Assembly: GCA_000702685.1 (NCBI GenBank)
Contig: JNJD01000007.1
Span: forward strand, 557,031 to 621,030
From: Lachnospiraceae bacterium AC2028
GTDB lineage: Bacteria; Bacillota; Clostridia; Lachnospirales; Lachnospiraceae
Length of the DNA stretch: 64,000 nucleotides
Direction of reading: 5' to 3'
Numbering within the stretch: the stretch's first letter is position 1; each line of letters opens with the position of its first letter. Both the position numbers and the translations under genes were made by a program. Below, piece by piece: positions 48,302 through 57,801 of this stretch. The notes beneath the pieces are model-generated. The model was not told where the DNA came from and made no database searches. It saw only the letters and a list, made by a program, of their open reading frames with translations.

Positions 48302-48640
48302 ATGGAAAGATTAAGAAGTAACGCACAGTTTTCGGAAGTATACCGGACACACAGATCCTTCGCAGACGATTTTTTGGTCATGTATATCAGAAAAAACGGG
48401 GAATCCTTTAACCGTGTGGGCGTAAGCGTAAGCAAAAAGATCGGAAACAGTGTTGTAAGACACCGTGTGAAGAGGCTTGTCAAAGAAGCCTTCAGAAATT
48501 CCGAGGATATGTTCAATAGTGGTTTGGACATAGTGTTTGTTGCAAGAAAAAATGCTGCATTTATGACATATTCAGATGCACAAAGATCTCTGATGGGTCT
48601 TGCAGCTTCCCATCACATCCTGCAAAAAGCGGGCAATTGA
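48302..48640 (+). CDS. rnpA: Ribonuclease P protein component
   Basis: 112 residues starting MERLRSNAQFSEVYR, with the RNase P protein motif RNRVKRLVKEAFR-like stretch (RHRVKRLVKEAFRN). It assists the catalytic RNA in cutting tRNA 5' leaders. No Shine-Dalgarno precedes the ATG: the U-run of the upstream hairpin is followed directly by CCGATTCTTTAAT. Confidence 0.96.
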   Translation: MERLRSNAQFSEVYRTHRSFADDFLVMYIRKNGESFNRVGVSVSKKIGNSVVRHRVKRLVKEAFRNSEDMFNSGLDIVFVARKNAAFMTYSDAQRSLMGLAASHHILQKAGN

Positions 48641-48652
48641 TCATATTTATAT

Positions 48653-48892
48653 ATGAAGAGATTCTTTATTTGGTTGATCACGTTATATCAGAAATATCTT
48701 TCTCCTCTTAAGAGAACGAAGTGTCCGTATTATCCGACCTGTTCCAACTACGGAAAAGAAGCCATTGAGGAAAACGGGGTAATAATCGGAAGCCTGCTTG
48801 CTCTTTGGAGAATTTTGAGATGTAATCCACTTTCCAAGGGTGGAGTAGACCCTGTTCCCAGAATGAGGAAAAGATATTCAGGGAGAATTTAA
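48653..48892 (+). CDS. yidD: Membrane protein insertion efficiency factor YidD
   Basis: 79 residues, with the family motif KCPYYPTCSNYGKEAIEENG and CNPLSKGGVDPVP. It sits between rnpA and yidC as usual. Its stop overlaps the yidC start by one base (TAATG). Confidence 0.95.
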   Translation: MKRFFIWLITLYQKYLSPLKRTKCPYYPTCSNYGKEAIEENGVIIGSLLALWRILRCNPLSKGGVDPVPRMRKRYSGRI

Positions 48893-50202
48893 TGTATTTT
48901 ACTCTTTTAACACCTAATTCCACTCCCATCTTCAGGTACATCGTATGGGTACTCGGTAAGATAATGGAGGGAATCTTTTATGTTCTCGATCAGATCGGTA
49001 TCCCTAATATCGGTCTTTCCATCATACTCTTTACGATCTTCGTAAATGTATGTATGATCCCGCTGACTTACAAGCAGCAGAAGTTCTCCAAGCTTTCAAT
49101 GAAGATGAATCCTGAGATCAAGGCCATCCAGAAGAAGTATCAGGGCAAGAAAGATCAGGAATCGGCAATGAAGATGAATGCCGAAACTCAGGCTGTATAT
49201 GCCAAGTACGGTGTTTCACCTACCGGAAGCTGCGGATATCTTCTTATCCAGATGCCCATACTCTTTGCTCTGTACAGAGTAATCTATCAGGTTCCCGCAT
49301 ACGTTACCAAGATCGGTAATGTTTTCAGAGTTCTTACCGATAAGATCATAGCTGCCGATAACGGTGCATTTATCACCGAGAATCCTCAGGAGCTTGTAAG
49401 TGTTACCAGTGCCGCTAAGATGTATGCTTCCAATCTTGCAAAAGAAGGAAACCTTTCCAACGGTATCATCGACGTTCTCAACAGAACCTCAACTGCCGAC
49501 ATGGCTGTCATCAGCGAGCACTACGGACTTGCGGATCTTACCTTTGAAGGTGCAAGGATCCTTTCCGGTGCAGGTCAGAAGGGACTTCTGGATATCTACA
49601 ATAATTTCATCGGCCTTAATATCAGGAATACTCCCTGGTATATCATTAAGGAAAGCTTTGCAAGTCATGCATATCTTATTATGTTAGTTGCATTTCTTGT
49701 ACCTATCCTTTCCGGTTTTACCCAGTGGCTTTCAATAAAGCTTGCTCCCAACCAGGCACAGGCTACCGGAGATAATTCACAGGCAGATCAGATGGCACAG
49801 ACCATGAAGACCATGAATGTCATGATGCCTCTTATGTCCGTGTGGTTCTGCTTTACATTTCCCACAGGTATGGGTATCTACTGGATTGCAAATGCTGTTG
49901 TCCGTGTAGTTATCCAGATCATCATGAATAAGCGTATCGACAAGATAGATTTTGATGAGCTCATTGAAAAGAATGCTGGAAAGAGCCAGAAAAAGCTTGA
50001 AAAGCTTCAGGCAAATCAGGAAAGAATGCAGGCTTATGCCGCTATGAATACCCGCAGCATCCAGAGCAAGGCTTCCTATGTCAATAAGGATGCATCTGCG
50101 GATAACGGTGACACCACACCGGGTCCTACGGACTATGCTCCCGGATCTATGGCTGCCAAGGCAAACATGGTAAATGAATTCAATAAGAGAAACAGTAAGT
50201 GA
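48892..50202 (+). CDS. yidC: Membrane protein insertase YidC/SpoIIIJ
   Basis: 436 residues with the five-helix Oxa1 core (IGLSIILFTIFVNVCMIPLTYKQQKFS, then GSCGYLLIQMPILFALYRVIY). There is no lipobox, so it lacks the lipoprotein form seen in Bacillus. A ~90-residue extracytoplasmic insert follows the second helix of the core. The cytoplasmic tail is basic then acidic. Coupled to yidD and followed by jag. Confidence 0.95.
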   Translation: MYFTLLTPNSTPIFRYIVWVLGKIMEGIFYVLDQIGIPNIGLSIILFTIFVNVCMIPLTYKQQKFSKLSMKMNPEIKAIQKKYQGKKDQESAMKMNAETQAVYAKYGVSPTGSCGYLLIQMPILFALYRVIYQVPAYVTKIGNVFRVLTDKIIAADNGAFITENPQELVSVTSAAKMYASNLAKEGNLSNGIIDVLNRTSTADMAVISEHYGLADLTFEGARILSGAGQKGLLDIYNNFIGLNIRNTPWYIIKESFASHAYLIMLVAFLVPILSGFTQWLSIKLAPNQAQATGDNSQADQMAQTMKTMNVMMPLMSVWFCFTFPTGMGIYWIANAVVRVVIQIIMNKRIDKIDFDELIEKNAGKSQKKLEKLQANQERMQAYAAMNTRSIQSKASYVNKDASADNGDTTPGPTDYAPGSMAAKANMVNEFNKRNSK

Positions 50203-50212
50203 GGTCTATAAA

Positions 50213-51028
50213 ATGGAATATAAAGAATATACAGGCAAAACGGTAAATGATCTGATCACCGATGCATGCCAGGATCTCGGTGTTACCAGTGACAGACTTG
50301 ATTATGTTGTAGTAGATGAAGGTTCTGCAGGTTTCCTTGGTATCGGTGCAAAGAATGCTGTCATCAAAGCAAGGATCAAATCCGACGAGCAGATCGCTGA
50401 AGAAAAAGCAGCTGAGGAAAATAAAGCAGAAGTAAAGGAAGAAGTTAAGGAAGAAGGATCTGAGAAGAAGGAAGCTCCCAAAAAGCAGTCTTCTGAGAAG
50501 ATCATTCCCGTATCAGATCCTGCTAAGTATGAATCCATTGCTGTAAAGTTCCTTGAAGATGTATTCAAAGCAATGGGACTTGAAGCTTCCATCAAGACCT
50601 CTTTTGAACTCAGTGAGAATGCCCTCGATATTGAGATCGTAGGAAGCGATATGGGAATCCTCATCGGTAAGAGAGGAGCAACCCTCGATTCACTCCAGTA
50701 TCTTGTAAGCCTTGTTGTTAATAAGGAGAGCGAGCAGTACATCAGAGTAAAGGTTGATACCGAAGATTACAGAGAGAGAAGAAGAGCAACTCTTGAAAAT
50801 CTTGCCAAGAATGTATCTTCCAAAGTTAAGCGTACCGGTCGTCCTTACGAACTCGAGGCAATGAATCCTTATGAAAGAAGGATCATCCACTCCGCACTTC
50901 AGGATAACAAATATGTTTATACCTACAGTGAAGGAGAAGGTGTGGACAGACATATCATCGTAGCACTCAAGGACGGCGTAAAGCCTACCGGCGATTATAA
51001 CCGTAGCCGCAGAGGCAAGAGATATTGA
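50213..51028 (+). CDS. jag: RNA-binding protein Jag/KhpB (SpoIIIJ-associated)
   Basis: 271 residues: Jag-N domain (MEYKEYTGKTVNDLI, ~1-50), a Lys/Glu-rich linker (~60-100), KH domain (~110-190, MGILIGKRGATLDSLQYLV) and R3H domain (~195-255, MNPYERRIIHSALQ). It binds RNA with KhpA in cell-elongation control. The ATG at 50213 is used since the longer frame overlaps yidC. Co-transcribed with yidC; a terminator follows. Confidence 0.94.
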   Translation: MEYKEYTGKTVNDLITDACQDLGVTSDRLDYVVVDEGSAGFLGIGAKNAVIKARIKSDEQIAEEKAAEENKAEVKEEVKEEGSEKKEAPKKQSSEKIIPVSDPAKYESIAVKFLEDVFKAMGLEASIKTSFELSENALDIEIVGSDMGILIGKRGATLDSLQYLVSLVVNKESEQYIRVKVDTEDYRERRRATLENLAKNVSSKVKRTGRPYELEAMNPYERRIIHSALQDNKYVYTYSEGEGVDRHIIVALKDGVKPTGDYNRSRRGKRY

Positions 51029-51063
51029 TATCTTAGTCTATGGCTGAATAAGTTTTAATGTTT

Positions 51064-51096
51064 AAAGGCCATGGCGAAAGCTGTGGCCTTTGTTTT
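51064..51096 (+). terminator. Terminator hairpin between jag and mnmE
   Basis: 12-bp stem AAAGGCCATGGC, GAAA tetraloop, GCTGTGGCCTTT (51064-51091, two G-U pairs), then GTTTTG. The mnmE ATG is only 10 nt after the stem, so no ribosome site or promoter fits between. Confidence 0.85.
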
Positions 51097-51101
51097 GCAA
51101 T

Positions 51102-52541
51102 ATGACCGATAATCTTCAGAAAACAATAGCGGCAATATCTACGGCTATGTCCGAATCGGGTATAGGTATCATCAGGGTCAGCGGCCCCGATGCCGTTAAG
51201 ATTTGCTCCGAAATAATCTTCGATAAAAAGAAAGAATCCGTTCCGGATAAGATGGAAGCGGGTACTTTCAGGCATTGCTATGTTTATGATTCGGATGAGA
51301 TGCTTGATGAATGTATAGTTTTACTTTACAAGGCACCTCATTCATATACAGGTGAAGATACCGTTGAGATACAGTGTCACGGCGGTGTTTTTCTGCTCAA
51401 GAAAGTTCTTGACCTTGTTATTTCACACGGTGCCGTTCATGCGGCTCCCGGTGAATTTACGAAGAGAGCATTCTTAAATTCCAGAATGGATCTTGCTCAG
51501 GCGGAAGCCGTAATGGATATTATCTCTTCCAGATCCGAAAGTGCACTCAGAGCGTCAAGGGATCAGATGTCCGGAAGAGTATCCGAAGTTATCAGGAATC
51601 TAAGAGCAGGGATTCTTTATGAGACTGCTTATATTGAATCTGCGATAGACGATCCCGAGCATTACGATCTTACGGGATATGAAGACAGATTATCGGAGAT
51701 GGTTTCCGGAATATCCGATAAGATTTCCGATCTTATAAGATCTTATGATTCCGGAAAATTTGTCAGGGAAGGTATCTCTACCTGCATAGTGGGAAGCCCC
51801 AATTCGGGAAAGTCTTCTTTGCTTAATCTCCTGACGGGTCATGACAGAGCCATAGTATCCGATATTCCCGGAACGACAAGGGATACAATCGAAGAATATG
51901 TAAGACTTGATGATATTCTGCTTAAGGTAACCGATACCGCCGGTATCAGGGATACAGAGGATGTTATTGAATCCATCGGAACAAAGAGAGCTCTGGATGC
52001 CGCTAAAAATGCGGATCTTATTCTTTTCATGATAGACGGTTCCGAGCTTCTCACAACCGATATCATGCAGATCTTTTCGGAAGTATATAAGCAGAAGGTC
52101 ATCATCATTCTCAATAAGGCTGATAAGACATTAATGGTGAGAACGGATGATGTATATAATCATCTGAGGGAATCCGCGGATCAGGAAATACATGATCTTT
52201 CAAAAGAAGAATTTTTCGACAGATATCCCTGCATCGTAATGAGCGCATCCGGCGGACAGGGACTGGAAGACCTGAAACGTACTGTCAGAGCGGGTTTCAT
52301 GGCAGGTGATATAACATCATCATCGGATGTTGTGATAACCGGACTCAGACATAAGGAGCTTCTTGCGGATGCTCTTGAAAGTCTGACCGGCGTAAAAGAA
52401 GGAATAGAATCAGGTGTTGAGATTGATGTTTACTGCGTTAATCTCTACGATGCTTATAAAAAATTAGGACTTATCATCGGTGAAGAACTCGGTGACGATC
52501 TTGCCGATGAGATATTCTCAAAATTCTGTATGGGCAAATAA
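51102..52541 (+). CDS. mnmE: tRNA modification GTPase MnmE
   Basis: 479 residues: N-terminal tetrahydrofolate-binding domain, helical domain, an inserted Ras-like G domain ([12 protein letters not shown], then DIPGTTRD and [10 protein letters not shown]), and the C-terminal FCMGK with the catalytic Cys. With MnmG it makes the 5-carboxymethylaminomethyl modification at wobble U34. The ATG at 51102 lacks a Shine-Dalgarno and abuts the jag terminator. mnmG follows after one base. Confidence 0.96.
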   Translation: MTDNLQKTIAAISTAMSESGIGIIRVSGPDAVKICSEIIFDKKKESVPDKMEAGTFRHCYVYDSDEMLDECIVLLYKAPHSYTGEDTVEIQCHGGVFLLKKVLDLVISHGAVHAAPGEFTKRAFLNSRMDLAQAEAVMDIISSRSESALRASRDQMSGRVSEVIRNLRAGILYETAYIESAIDDPEHYDLTGYEDRLSEMVSGISDKISDLIRSYDSGKFVREGISTCIVGSPNSGKSSLLNLLTGHDRAIVSDIPGTTRDTIEEYVRLDDILLKVTDTAGIRDTEDVIESIGTKRALDAAKNADLILFMIDGSELLTTDIMQIFSEVYKQKVIIILNKADKTLMVRTDDVYNHLRESADQEIHDLSKEEFFDRYPCIVMSASGGQGLEDLKRTVRAGFMAGDITSSSDVVITGLRHKELLADALESLTGVKEGIESGVEIDVYCVNLYDAYKKLGLIIGEELGDDLADEIFSKFCMGK

Positions 52542-52542
52542 A

Positions 52543-54480
52543 ATGGATCTTAAATGCAGAGGTGCGGAATTTAATATTGATGTTGCCATAGTCGGAGCAG
52601 GTCATGCGGGATGCGAAGCGGCTCTCGCCTGTGCAAGGCTCGGACTTGAGACTGTTGTATTTACCGTAAGTGTGGACAGTATTGCACTTATGCCCTGTAA
52701 TCCGAATATCGGCGGATCGTCCAAGGGACATCTCGTAAGGGAACTTGATGCTCTCGGCGGTGAGATGGGTAAAAACATCGATAAGACTTTTATCCAGAGC
52801 AAGATGCTCAACACTTCCAAGGGACCTGCCGTCCATTCACTAAGGGCGCAGGCGGATAAGAGGGACTATTCGGGATCTATGAGAAAGGTCCTCGAATCCC
52901 AGGAGCATCTTACGATAAAACAGGCGGAAGTATGCGAACTTCTCTGGGAAGAAATTCCTTCGGATGAAAAAAGCGGATCATATGAAAAATATGTGACCGG
53001 AGTACGCACTCAGACAGGAACCCGGTACAATTGCAAAGCGGTTGTTCTCTGCACAGGAGTTTATCTTAATTCAAGATGCCTTACCGGAGAGTCGATCACT
53101 TATACGGGACCCAACGGACTTCAGGCTGCAACGCATCTTTCCGATTCACTGAGAGAAGCGGGTGTTGAGCTTCGCCGTTTCAAGACCGGAACTCCCGCGA
53201 GAATGGACGGAAAGACTATTGATTTTTCCAAGATGGAAGAGCAGAAGGGTGATGAGGTTATCGTTCCTTTTTCTTTTTCTACGGATCCTTCGACAATACA
53301 AAAAGAACAGGTGTCATGCTGGCTTACCCATACCAATAAAATGACACATGACATTATCAGGGCCAATCTCGACAGATCACCGATCTATGCCGGGATCATC
53401 GAAGGAACAGGTCCGAGATACTGTCCTTCCATAGAAGATAAGGTCGTAAAATTTTCCGAGAAAGAATCACACCAGGTATTCATTGAACCTGAAGGATTAT
53501 ATACCGATGAGATGTATGTCGACGGAATGAGTTCGTCTCTTCCCGAAGATGTGCAGCTTGCGATGTACAGGACCGTTCCCGGTCTTGAGAATTGCAAGAT
53601 CGTAAGAAATGCATATGCTATCGAATATGACTGCATCAACGCAAAGTGCCTGTATCCTCATCTTGAATTCAAAAAGATAAAGGGACTTTTTGCGGGCGGT
53701 CAGTTCAACGGAAGCAGCGGCTACGAAGAAGCAGCGGCTCAGGGATTTGTTGCGGGTGTCAATGCCGCAATGGAAATTCTCGGAAAAGAATTTCTTGTTC
53801 TTAAGAGAAGTGAAAGCTACATCGGCGTTCTCATCGATGATCTTGTTACCAAGGACAACCGTGAGCCTTACCGTATGATGACATCGAGAGCGGAATACAG
53901 ATTGCTGCTCAGACAGGACAATGCGGATCTCAGACTCAGAAAGTACGGACACCGCATCGGTCTTATTTCCGATGAAGTTTATAACGGCATCGTTAAGAAA
54001 AAAGAATCTATCGATGCGGAGATTGAAAGATTAAAGAGCATCATGCTCGGTGCGGGAAGCGAGACATGTAAGTATCTTGAGGAGATGGGCTCCGCTCCGC
54101 TTTCTACCGCAACTTCGCTGGCTTCGCTCTTGTGCAGGCCCGAACTTGATTACGATAAACTTGCTCCTCTCGATCCGGAAAGAACGGAGCTTCCCAAGGA
54201 TGTTACGGAGCAGGTTCAGATCGAGATACGTTACGAAGGATATATCAAACGTCAGGAAAAACAGGTCAAAGAACAGGAGAGGCTTGAAGTAAAGCTGATC
54301 CCCGAAGATATAGATTACGATGATGTTCCTTCACTTCGTATAGAAGCCAGACAGCATCTGAAAGAATTCAGACCCGTATCTGTCGGACAGGCATCGCGTA
54401 TATCCGGAGTTTCACCTGCGGATATATCGGTCCTTCTTGTTTATCTTGAAAAGATCAACAGACAAAAACTTGGTGTCTAA
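52543..54480 (+). CDS. mnmG: tRNA uridine-5-carboxymethylaminomethyl modification enzyme MnmG (GidA)
   Basis: 645 residues. FAD-binding Rossmann motif [16 protein letters not shown] at the N-terminus, [15 protein letters not shown], the catalytic-Cys region [10 protein letters not shown], and the C-terminal helical domain used for MnmE contact ([27 protein letters not shown]). The start is 1 bp after the mnmE stop, so the two are coupled. The longer open frame overlaps mnmE. Confidence 0.97.
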   Translation: MDLKCRGAEFNIDVAIVGAGHAGCEAALACARLGLETVVFTVSVDSIALMPCNPNIGGSSKGHLVRELDALGGEMGKNIDKTFIQSKMLNTSKGPAVHSLRAQADKRDYSGSMRKVLESQEHLTIKQAEVCELLWEEIPSDEKSGSYEKYVTGVRTQTGTRYNCKAVVLCTGVYLNSRCLTGESITYTGPNGLQAATHLSDSLREAGVELRRFKTGTPARMDGKTIDFSKMEEQKGDEVIVPFSFSTDPSTIQKEQVSCWLTHTNKMTHDIIRANLDRSPIYAGIIEGTGPRYCPSIEDKVVKFSEKESHQVFIEPEGLYTDEMYVDGMSSSLPEDVQLAMYRTVPGLENCKIVRNAYAIEYDCINAKCLYPHLEFKKIKGLFAGGQFNGSSGYEEAAAQGFVAGVNAAMEILGKEFLVLKRSESYIGVLIDDLVTKDNREPYRMMTSRAEYRLLLRQDNADLRLRKYGHRIGLISDEVYNGIVKKKESIDAEIERLKSIMLGAGSETCKYLEEMGSAPLSTATSLASLLCRPELDYDKLAPLDPERTELPKDVTEQVQIEIRYEGYIKRQEKQVKEQERLEVKLIPEDIDYDDVPSLRIEARQHLKEFRPVSVGQASRISGVSPADISVLLVYLEKINRQKLGV

Positions 54481-54506
54481 TAAAATGACACGTGTGTCAT
54501 AATTCT

Positions 54507-55223
54507 ATGCATGATTATTCTAAGTTAATTTCATATCTGTCTCAGTATGGAGTAACTGTATCCGATGATCAGATACAAAAGCTCGATACATATTATGAGA
54601 TGATGACAGAGACCAATAAGTCTTTAAACCTTACTGCGATAACAGAGTTCGATGAAGTGATAATAAAACACTACATTGATTCCGTTACCATAGTAAGGGA
54701 TATTGATATGGCCGGAAAAAAATCAGTGATCGATGTAGGTACCGGTGCAGGATTCCCGGGTATGGTTCTGAAGATCATTTTTCCCGAGCTGAATATTACC
54801 CTGTTCGATTCACTTCAGAAAAGATTGAATTTTTTGGAAGAGGTAATATCTGCCCTTGGACTGAAGGGTATATCTACTTACCATGGACGTGCGGAAGAGG
54901 CAGGACATATTGCATCGATGAGAGAGCAATTCGATATCTGTGTTTCACGTGCAGTGGCAAATCTTCCCGTTCTCTGTGAACTGTGTTTACCCTTCGTAAA
55001 ACAGGGCGGTACTTTTGTAGCATATAAATCCGACAAGGGATCATCTGAAGTTGAAGCATCGACTCATGCATTTTCCGTTCTAAATGCTTCAGTTGTAAAA
55101 GAGGATGAGTTTACTCTTCCGGACAGTGATATGGTAAGGGATCTGGTCATCATATCTAAGGATGGATCATGTCCGAAGACTTATCCCAGAAGACCGGGCA
55201 CTCCTTCAAAGAAACCCTTGTGA
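54507..55223 (+). CDS. rsmG: 16S rRNA (guanine-527-N7)-methyltransferase RsmG
   Basis: 238 residues, GidB family: SAM motif VIDVGTGAGFPGMVLKI, then LFDSLQKRLNFLEEV and FDICVSRAVANLPVL. It methylates G527 in 16S rRNA; loss gives low-level streptomycin resistance in other bacteria. The ATG at 54507 is taken; an in-frame GTG at 54492 is possible. Neither has a clear ribosome site. Confidence 0.95.
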   Translation: MHDYSKLISYLSQYGVTVSDDQIQKLDTYYEMMTETNKSLNLTAITEFDEVIIKHYIDSVTIVRDIDMAGKKSVIDVGTGAGFPGMVLKIIFPELNITLFDSLQKRLNFLEEVISALGLKGISTYHGRAEEAGHIASMREQFDICVSRAVANLPVLCELCLPFVKQGGTFVAYKSDKGSSEVEASTHAFSVLNASVVKEDEFTLPDSDMVRDLVIISKDGSCPKTYPRRPGTPSKKPL

Positions 55224-55293
55224 TAGGGTGGACCAAATATACCATATATTGTAATAATGGATTTCTTCCTAATATACTGATACTAGATTCTAA

Positions 55294-55309
55294 TGTTTCA
55301 CGTGAAACA
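55294..55309. promoter_or_regulatory. parS site 1
   Basis: TGTTTCACGTGAAACA, an exact 16-bp match to the Bacillus-type parS consensus bound by ParB/Spo0J. It lies 70 bp after rsmG and about 770 bp upstream of parA. Confidence 0.97.
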
Positions 55310-55331
55310 TTTTCTAGATTTAGGGGTGGAA

Positions 55332-55347
55332 TGTTTCACGTGAAACA
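55332..55347. promoter_or_regulatory. parS site 2
   Basis: A second exact TGTTTCACGTGAAACA, 38 bp from the first. Two parS sites this close should nucleate a strong ParB spreading complex near oriC. Confidence 0.97.
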
Positions 55348-55441
55348 ATTGGTAGTGGTTTTTGAAAAAGGTTTCACATCGGACAGTTTTGGCACCACAA
55401 TATATAGATATATTGATTAATTGATATAAAGGCAGACCTCG

Positions 55442-55667
55442 CCACTCCGGAAACATAAATTATTTTTGCTCATTGGTCGCTGCACTAAGCAGTTCTAAGG
55501 AATGATTTTTTGTTTTCAGCAATATTACGGGTCGTTCACAGGTGACTTCCATGTCCCCTGTTCACTCATTTTCCCATCCGGGGAAAATGCCCCTTGCCTA
55601 CGGATACATTCCTAAGAACTGCTAAGTTCGCTATAAATCGCAAAAATATTTTATGTTTTCGGAGTGG
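55442..55667 (+). repeat. Long palindromic element E1, possible structured RNA
   Basis: 226 bp. Outer arms 55442-55469 and 55640-55667 pair over 28 positions with one G-U and one mismatch. Second stem 55488-55504 with 55607-55623 pairs at 16 of 17. The inner hairpin is CATTTTCCC-ATCCG-GGGAAAATG (55567-55589). The core 55531-55567 matches 35 of 37 bases in E2 on the other strand. No reading frame of note. Orientation is defined only relative to E2; the transcribed strand is unknown. I know no family that fits. Confidence 0.75.
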
Positions 55668-55745
55668 CTCATATCTGTAATGATCATATATTCCTCGAAA
55701 TGATACTTACTGAACTGTGAAAAACATGGTTGAAAATAGTATCAG

Positions 55746-55969
55746 CTGTATATGGATATAAATGTTTTTCTGCGATTTAGAGTGAGCCAATACATTTCTT
55801 GGTAATGTGTTCATGATCAGCGGCGATTTTCCCGGATGGAAAATCGAGTGAACAGGGGACATGGAGGTCACCTGTGAGCGACGCGTCACTCGGAAAGAAT
55901 ATGGTCACATTACTTAGAAATGTATGGCGCAACGGTCAATGAGCAGAAAATATTTATATCCATATACAG
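55746..55969 (-). repeat. Long palindromic element E2, inverted relative of E1
   Basis: 224 bp. Outer arms 55746-55773 and 55943-55969 are complementary apart from one bulge and one wobble. Second stem 55790-55809 with 55906-55925. The inner hairpin on the minus strand is CGATTTTCC-ATCCG-GGAAAATCG (55846-55824). Compared with E1 the ATCCG loop and 37-nt core are kept, but the paired arms have changed on both sides. The block GCTCATTGACCGTTGCGC (55944-55927) matches E1 at 14 of 18, all differences being transitions. It ends 35 bp before the parA promoter region. Confidence 0.75.
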
Positions 55970-56003
55970 TGTGACTTAGATTCCTGAAAAATATTCCGAA
56001 TAG

Positions 56004-56033
56004 TTTTTCACGTGGAACATTTCGTGATATAAT
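56004..56033 (+). promoter_or_regulatory. parA promoter overlapped by a degenerate parS
   Basis: Extended -10 TGA-TATAAT (-10 at 56028-56033) with a weak -35 TTTTCA 17 bp upstream (56005-56010). The sequence TTTTTCACGTGGAACA (56004-56019) is parS with two mismatches and covers the -35 and half the spacer, so ParB could repress or modulate its own operon. Confidence 0.7.
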
Positions 56034-56066
56034 AACCACTGTCCGTAAATTGAAAAAGGGGTAACT

Positions 56067-56837
56067 ATGAACAAAATTATTGCAATTGCCAATCAAAAAG
56101 GCGGGGTCGGTAAGACCTGTACGGCAGTTAATCTGTCGGCATCACTCGGGGAACTTGGAAAGAAAGTCCTTCTGGTAGACATGGACCCTCAGGGAAATTC
56201 TTCCAGCAGCTTCGGTGTTAATAAGAACGAAGTTGAAAATACCATCTATGAGGTAATGCTTGAAGAGTGCACTCTCTCCGAAGCGATCATCAAGGACGTT
56301 GCCAAGAACGTATCGGTCGTTCCTGCGAATGTAAATCTCGGTGCGGTTGAGATAGAGATGGCCGGCAAGGATAAGGCTAACCTCATCCTCAGAAGAGAAC
56401 TCGATTTTGTAAAAGACGAATACGATTATATCTTTATCGATTGTCCCCCTGCCATAAGTCTTACCACGGTAAACTCCATGGCAGCAGCTACCGGAGTAAT
56501 TGTTCCGGTTCAGTGTGAGTACCTCGCACTCGAAGGACTCGGCCAGGTCATCGAGACCATCAACCTGGTCAGAAGCAGAATGAATCCCACACTTGATCTT
56601 ACGGGAATTCTTTTTACCATGTATGACGGAAGAACGGTCCTTTCCAACGATGTTGTTGACAGCGTAAGAAATACCGTAAAGTATCATACATTCGAAGCAA
56701 AGATCCCGAGAAATGTAAGGCTGTCCGAGGCTCCTTCTTTTGAACAGCCCATTACCGTATACGATCCCAAGTGCAGCGGCGCTATCGCATACATGAATCT
56801 GGCAAAAGAAGTCGAAGCTTTATTCGCGGCAGAATAA
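56067..56837 (+). CDS. parA: Chromosome-partitioning ATPase ParA/Soj
   Basis: 256 residues with the deviant Walker A KGGVGKT (residues 11-17), DMDPQGNSSSSFG, and FIDCPPAISLTTVN. It interacts with ParB-parS in origin segregation and, in Bacillus, regulates DnaA. AAGGGG precedes the ATG. Followed by parB after 29 bp. Confidence 0.97.
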   Translation: MNKIIAIANQKGGVGKTCTAVNLSASLGELGKKVLLVDMDPQGNSSSSFGVNKNEVENTIYEVMLEECTLSEAIIKDVAKNVSVVPANVNLGAVEIEMAGKDKANLILRRELDFVKDEYDYIFIDCPPAISLTTVNSMAAATGVIVPVQCEYLALEGLGQVIETINLVRSRMNPTLDLTGILFTMYDGRTVLSNDVVDSVRNTVKYHTFEAKIPRNVRLSEAPSFEQPITVYDPKCSGAIAYMNLAKEVEALFAAE

Positions 56838-56866
56838 ATATCAAGTGTAATTAATTGGAGGGTATT

Positions 56867-57763
56867 ATGGCAAGAAAGGGACTTGGAAAGGGACTTGATG
56901 CACTCATTCCCAATGTGGTCGTAAAAGAGACTGCTGAAGAAAACACCAAGGCAGCTAAGGAACAGGCAAAGACCGGTGCGAATGACGGCAGGACCATCGT
57001 CAACATCAATAAGGTCGAGCCCAACAGAAAACAGCCCAGAAGAAAATTCAATGAGGATGCACTTCAGGAACTTTCCGATTCCATCAAGCTCCACGGACTG
57101 ATCGAGCCGATCATAGTTCAGGACAGGGGAGATCATTACGAGATCGTTGCCGGTGAGAGAAGATGGAGAGCTTCCAAGATGGCGGGACTTAAGGAAGTAC
57201 CCGTTATCATCGGAAACTATACCGACAAAGAGATCCTTGAGATTTCCATTATCGAAAATACCCAGAGAGAAGATCTCAATCCCATCGAAGAAGCAATGGG
57301 ATATAAGAGACTTGTTGATGAATTTGATTATACCCAGGATGATATCGCGGAGAGAATCTCCAAGAGCAGATCCGCGATAACCAACTCCATCAGACTTCTC
57401 AAGCTTTCCGATAAAGTTCAGGAAATGCTTATCGAGGATCTGATCAGTGCCGGACACGGAAGAGCACTTCTTGCTATCGAAGATCCCGAGAAGCAGGAAG
57501 AGGTTGCTCAGAAGATAATTGATGAAAAGCTCAATGTACGTGATGTTGAAAAGCTCGTCAATTCTCTTAAGAAGCCCGCTAAGCCCAGAGCCGTCACCGA
57601 CGAAGCTCTCAAGGTTTTCTATCATGATATGGAAGAGAACCTCAAGATGGCAGTCGGAACCAAGGTTTCGATCGCAGGCAAGGGAAACGGTGCGGGTACC
57701 GTGACCATTGAATTTTACAATAACGAGGATCTTGACCGTATCGCAGCCAAGCTCAGAAGCTGA
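56867..57763 (+). CDS. parB: Chromosome-partitioning protein ParB/Spo0J
   Basis: 298 residues. Begins MARKGLGKGLDALIP, has the CTP-binding motifs VAGERRWRAS and IIENTQREDLNPIEEA, an HTH (TQDDIAERISKSRSAITNSI) and a C-terminal dimerisation domain. The ATG at 56867 follows GGAGGG. It loads on the two parS sites upstream. Confidence 0.97.
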   Translation: MARKGLGKGLDALIPNVVVKETAEENTKAAKEQAKTGANDGRTIVNINKVEPNRKQPRRKFNEDALQELSDSIKLHGLIEPIIVQDRGDHYEIVAGERRWRASKMAGLKEVPVIIGNYTDKEILEISIIENTQREDLNPIEEAMGYKRLVDEFDYTQDDIAERISKSRSAITNSIRLLKLSDKVQEMLIEDLISAGHGRALLAIEDPEKQEEVAQKIIDEKLNVRDVEKLVNSLKKPAKPRAVTDEALKVFYHDMEENLKMAVGTKVSIAGKGNGAGTVTIEFYNNEDLDRIAAKLRS

Positions 57764-57801
57764 GCAAAGACTACAGATCATGATCCGGGAGGAGAAAAAA
57801 C

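Noticed and set aside
55365..55380. Third parS at GGTTTCACATCGGACA
   Set aside because: Only the left half matches; the right half of the palindrome is absent.
55442..55969. E1 and E2 as MITEs or IS remnants
   Set aside because: Terminal repeats of MITEs should be the part shared between copies; here the ends differ and the centre is shared. No target duplications or transposase are seen.
55442..55969. E1 and E2 as integron attC sites, retron RNA or 6S RNA
   Set aside because: No integrase core sites or cassettes, no reverse transcriptase nearby, and the branched layout with a conserved side hairpin does not fit the single long rod of 6S RNA.
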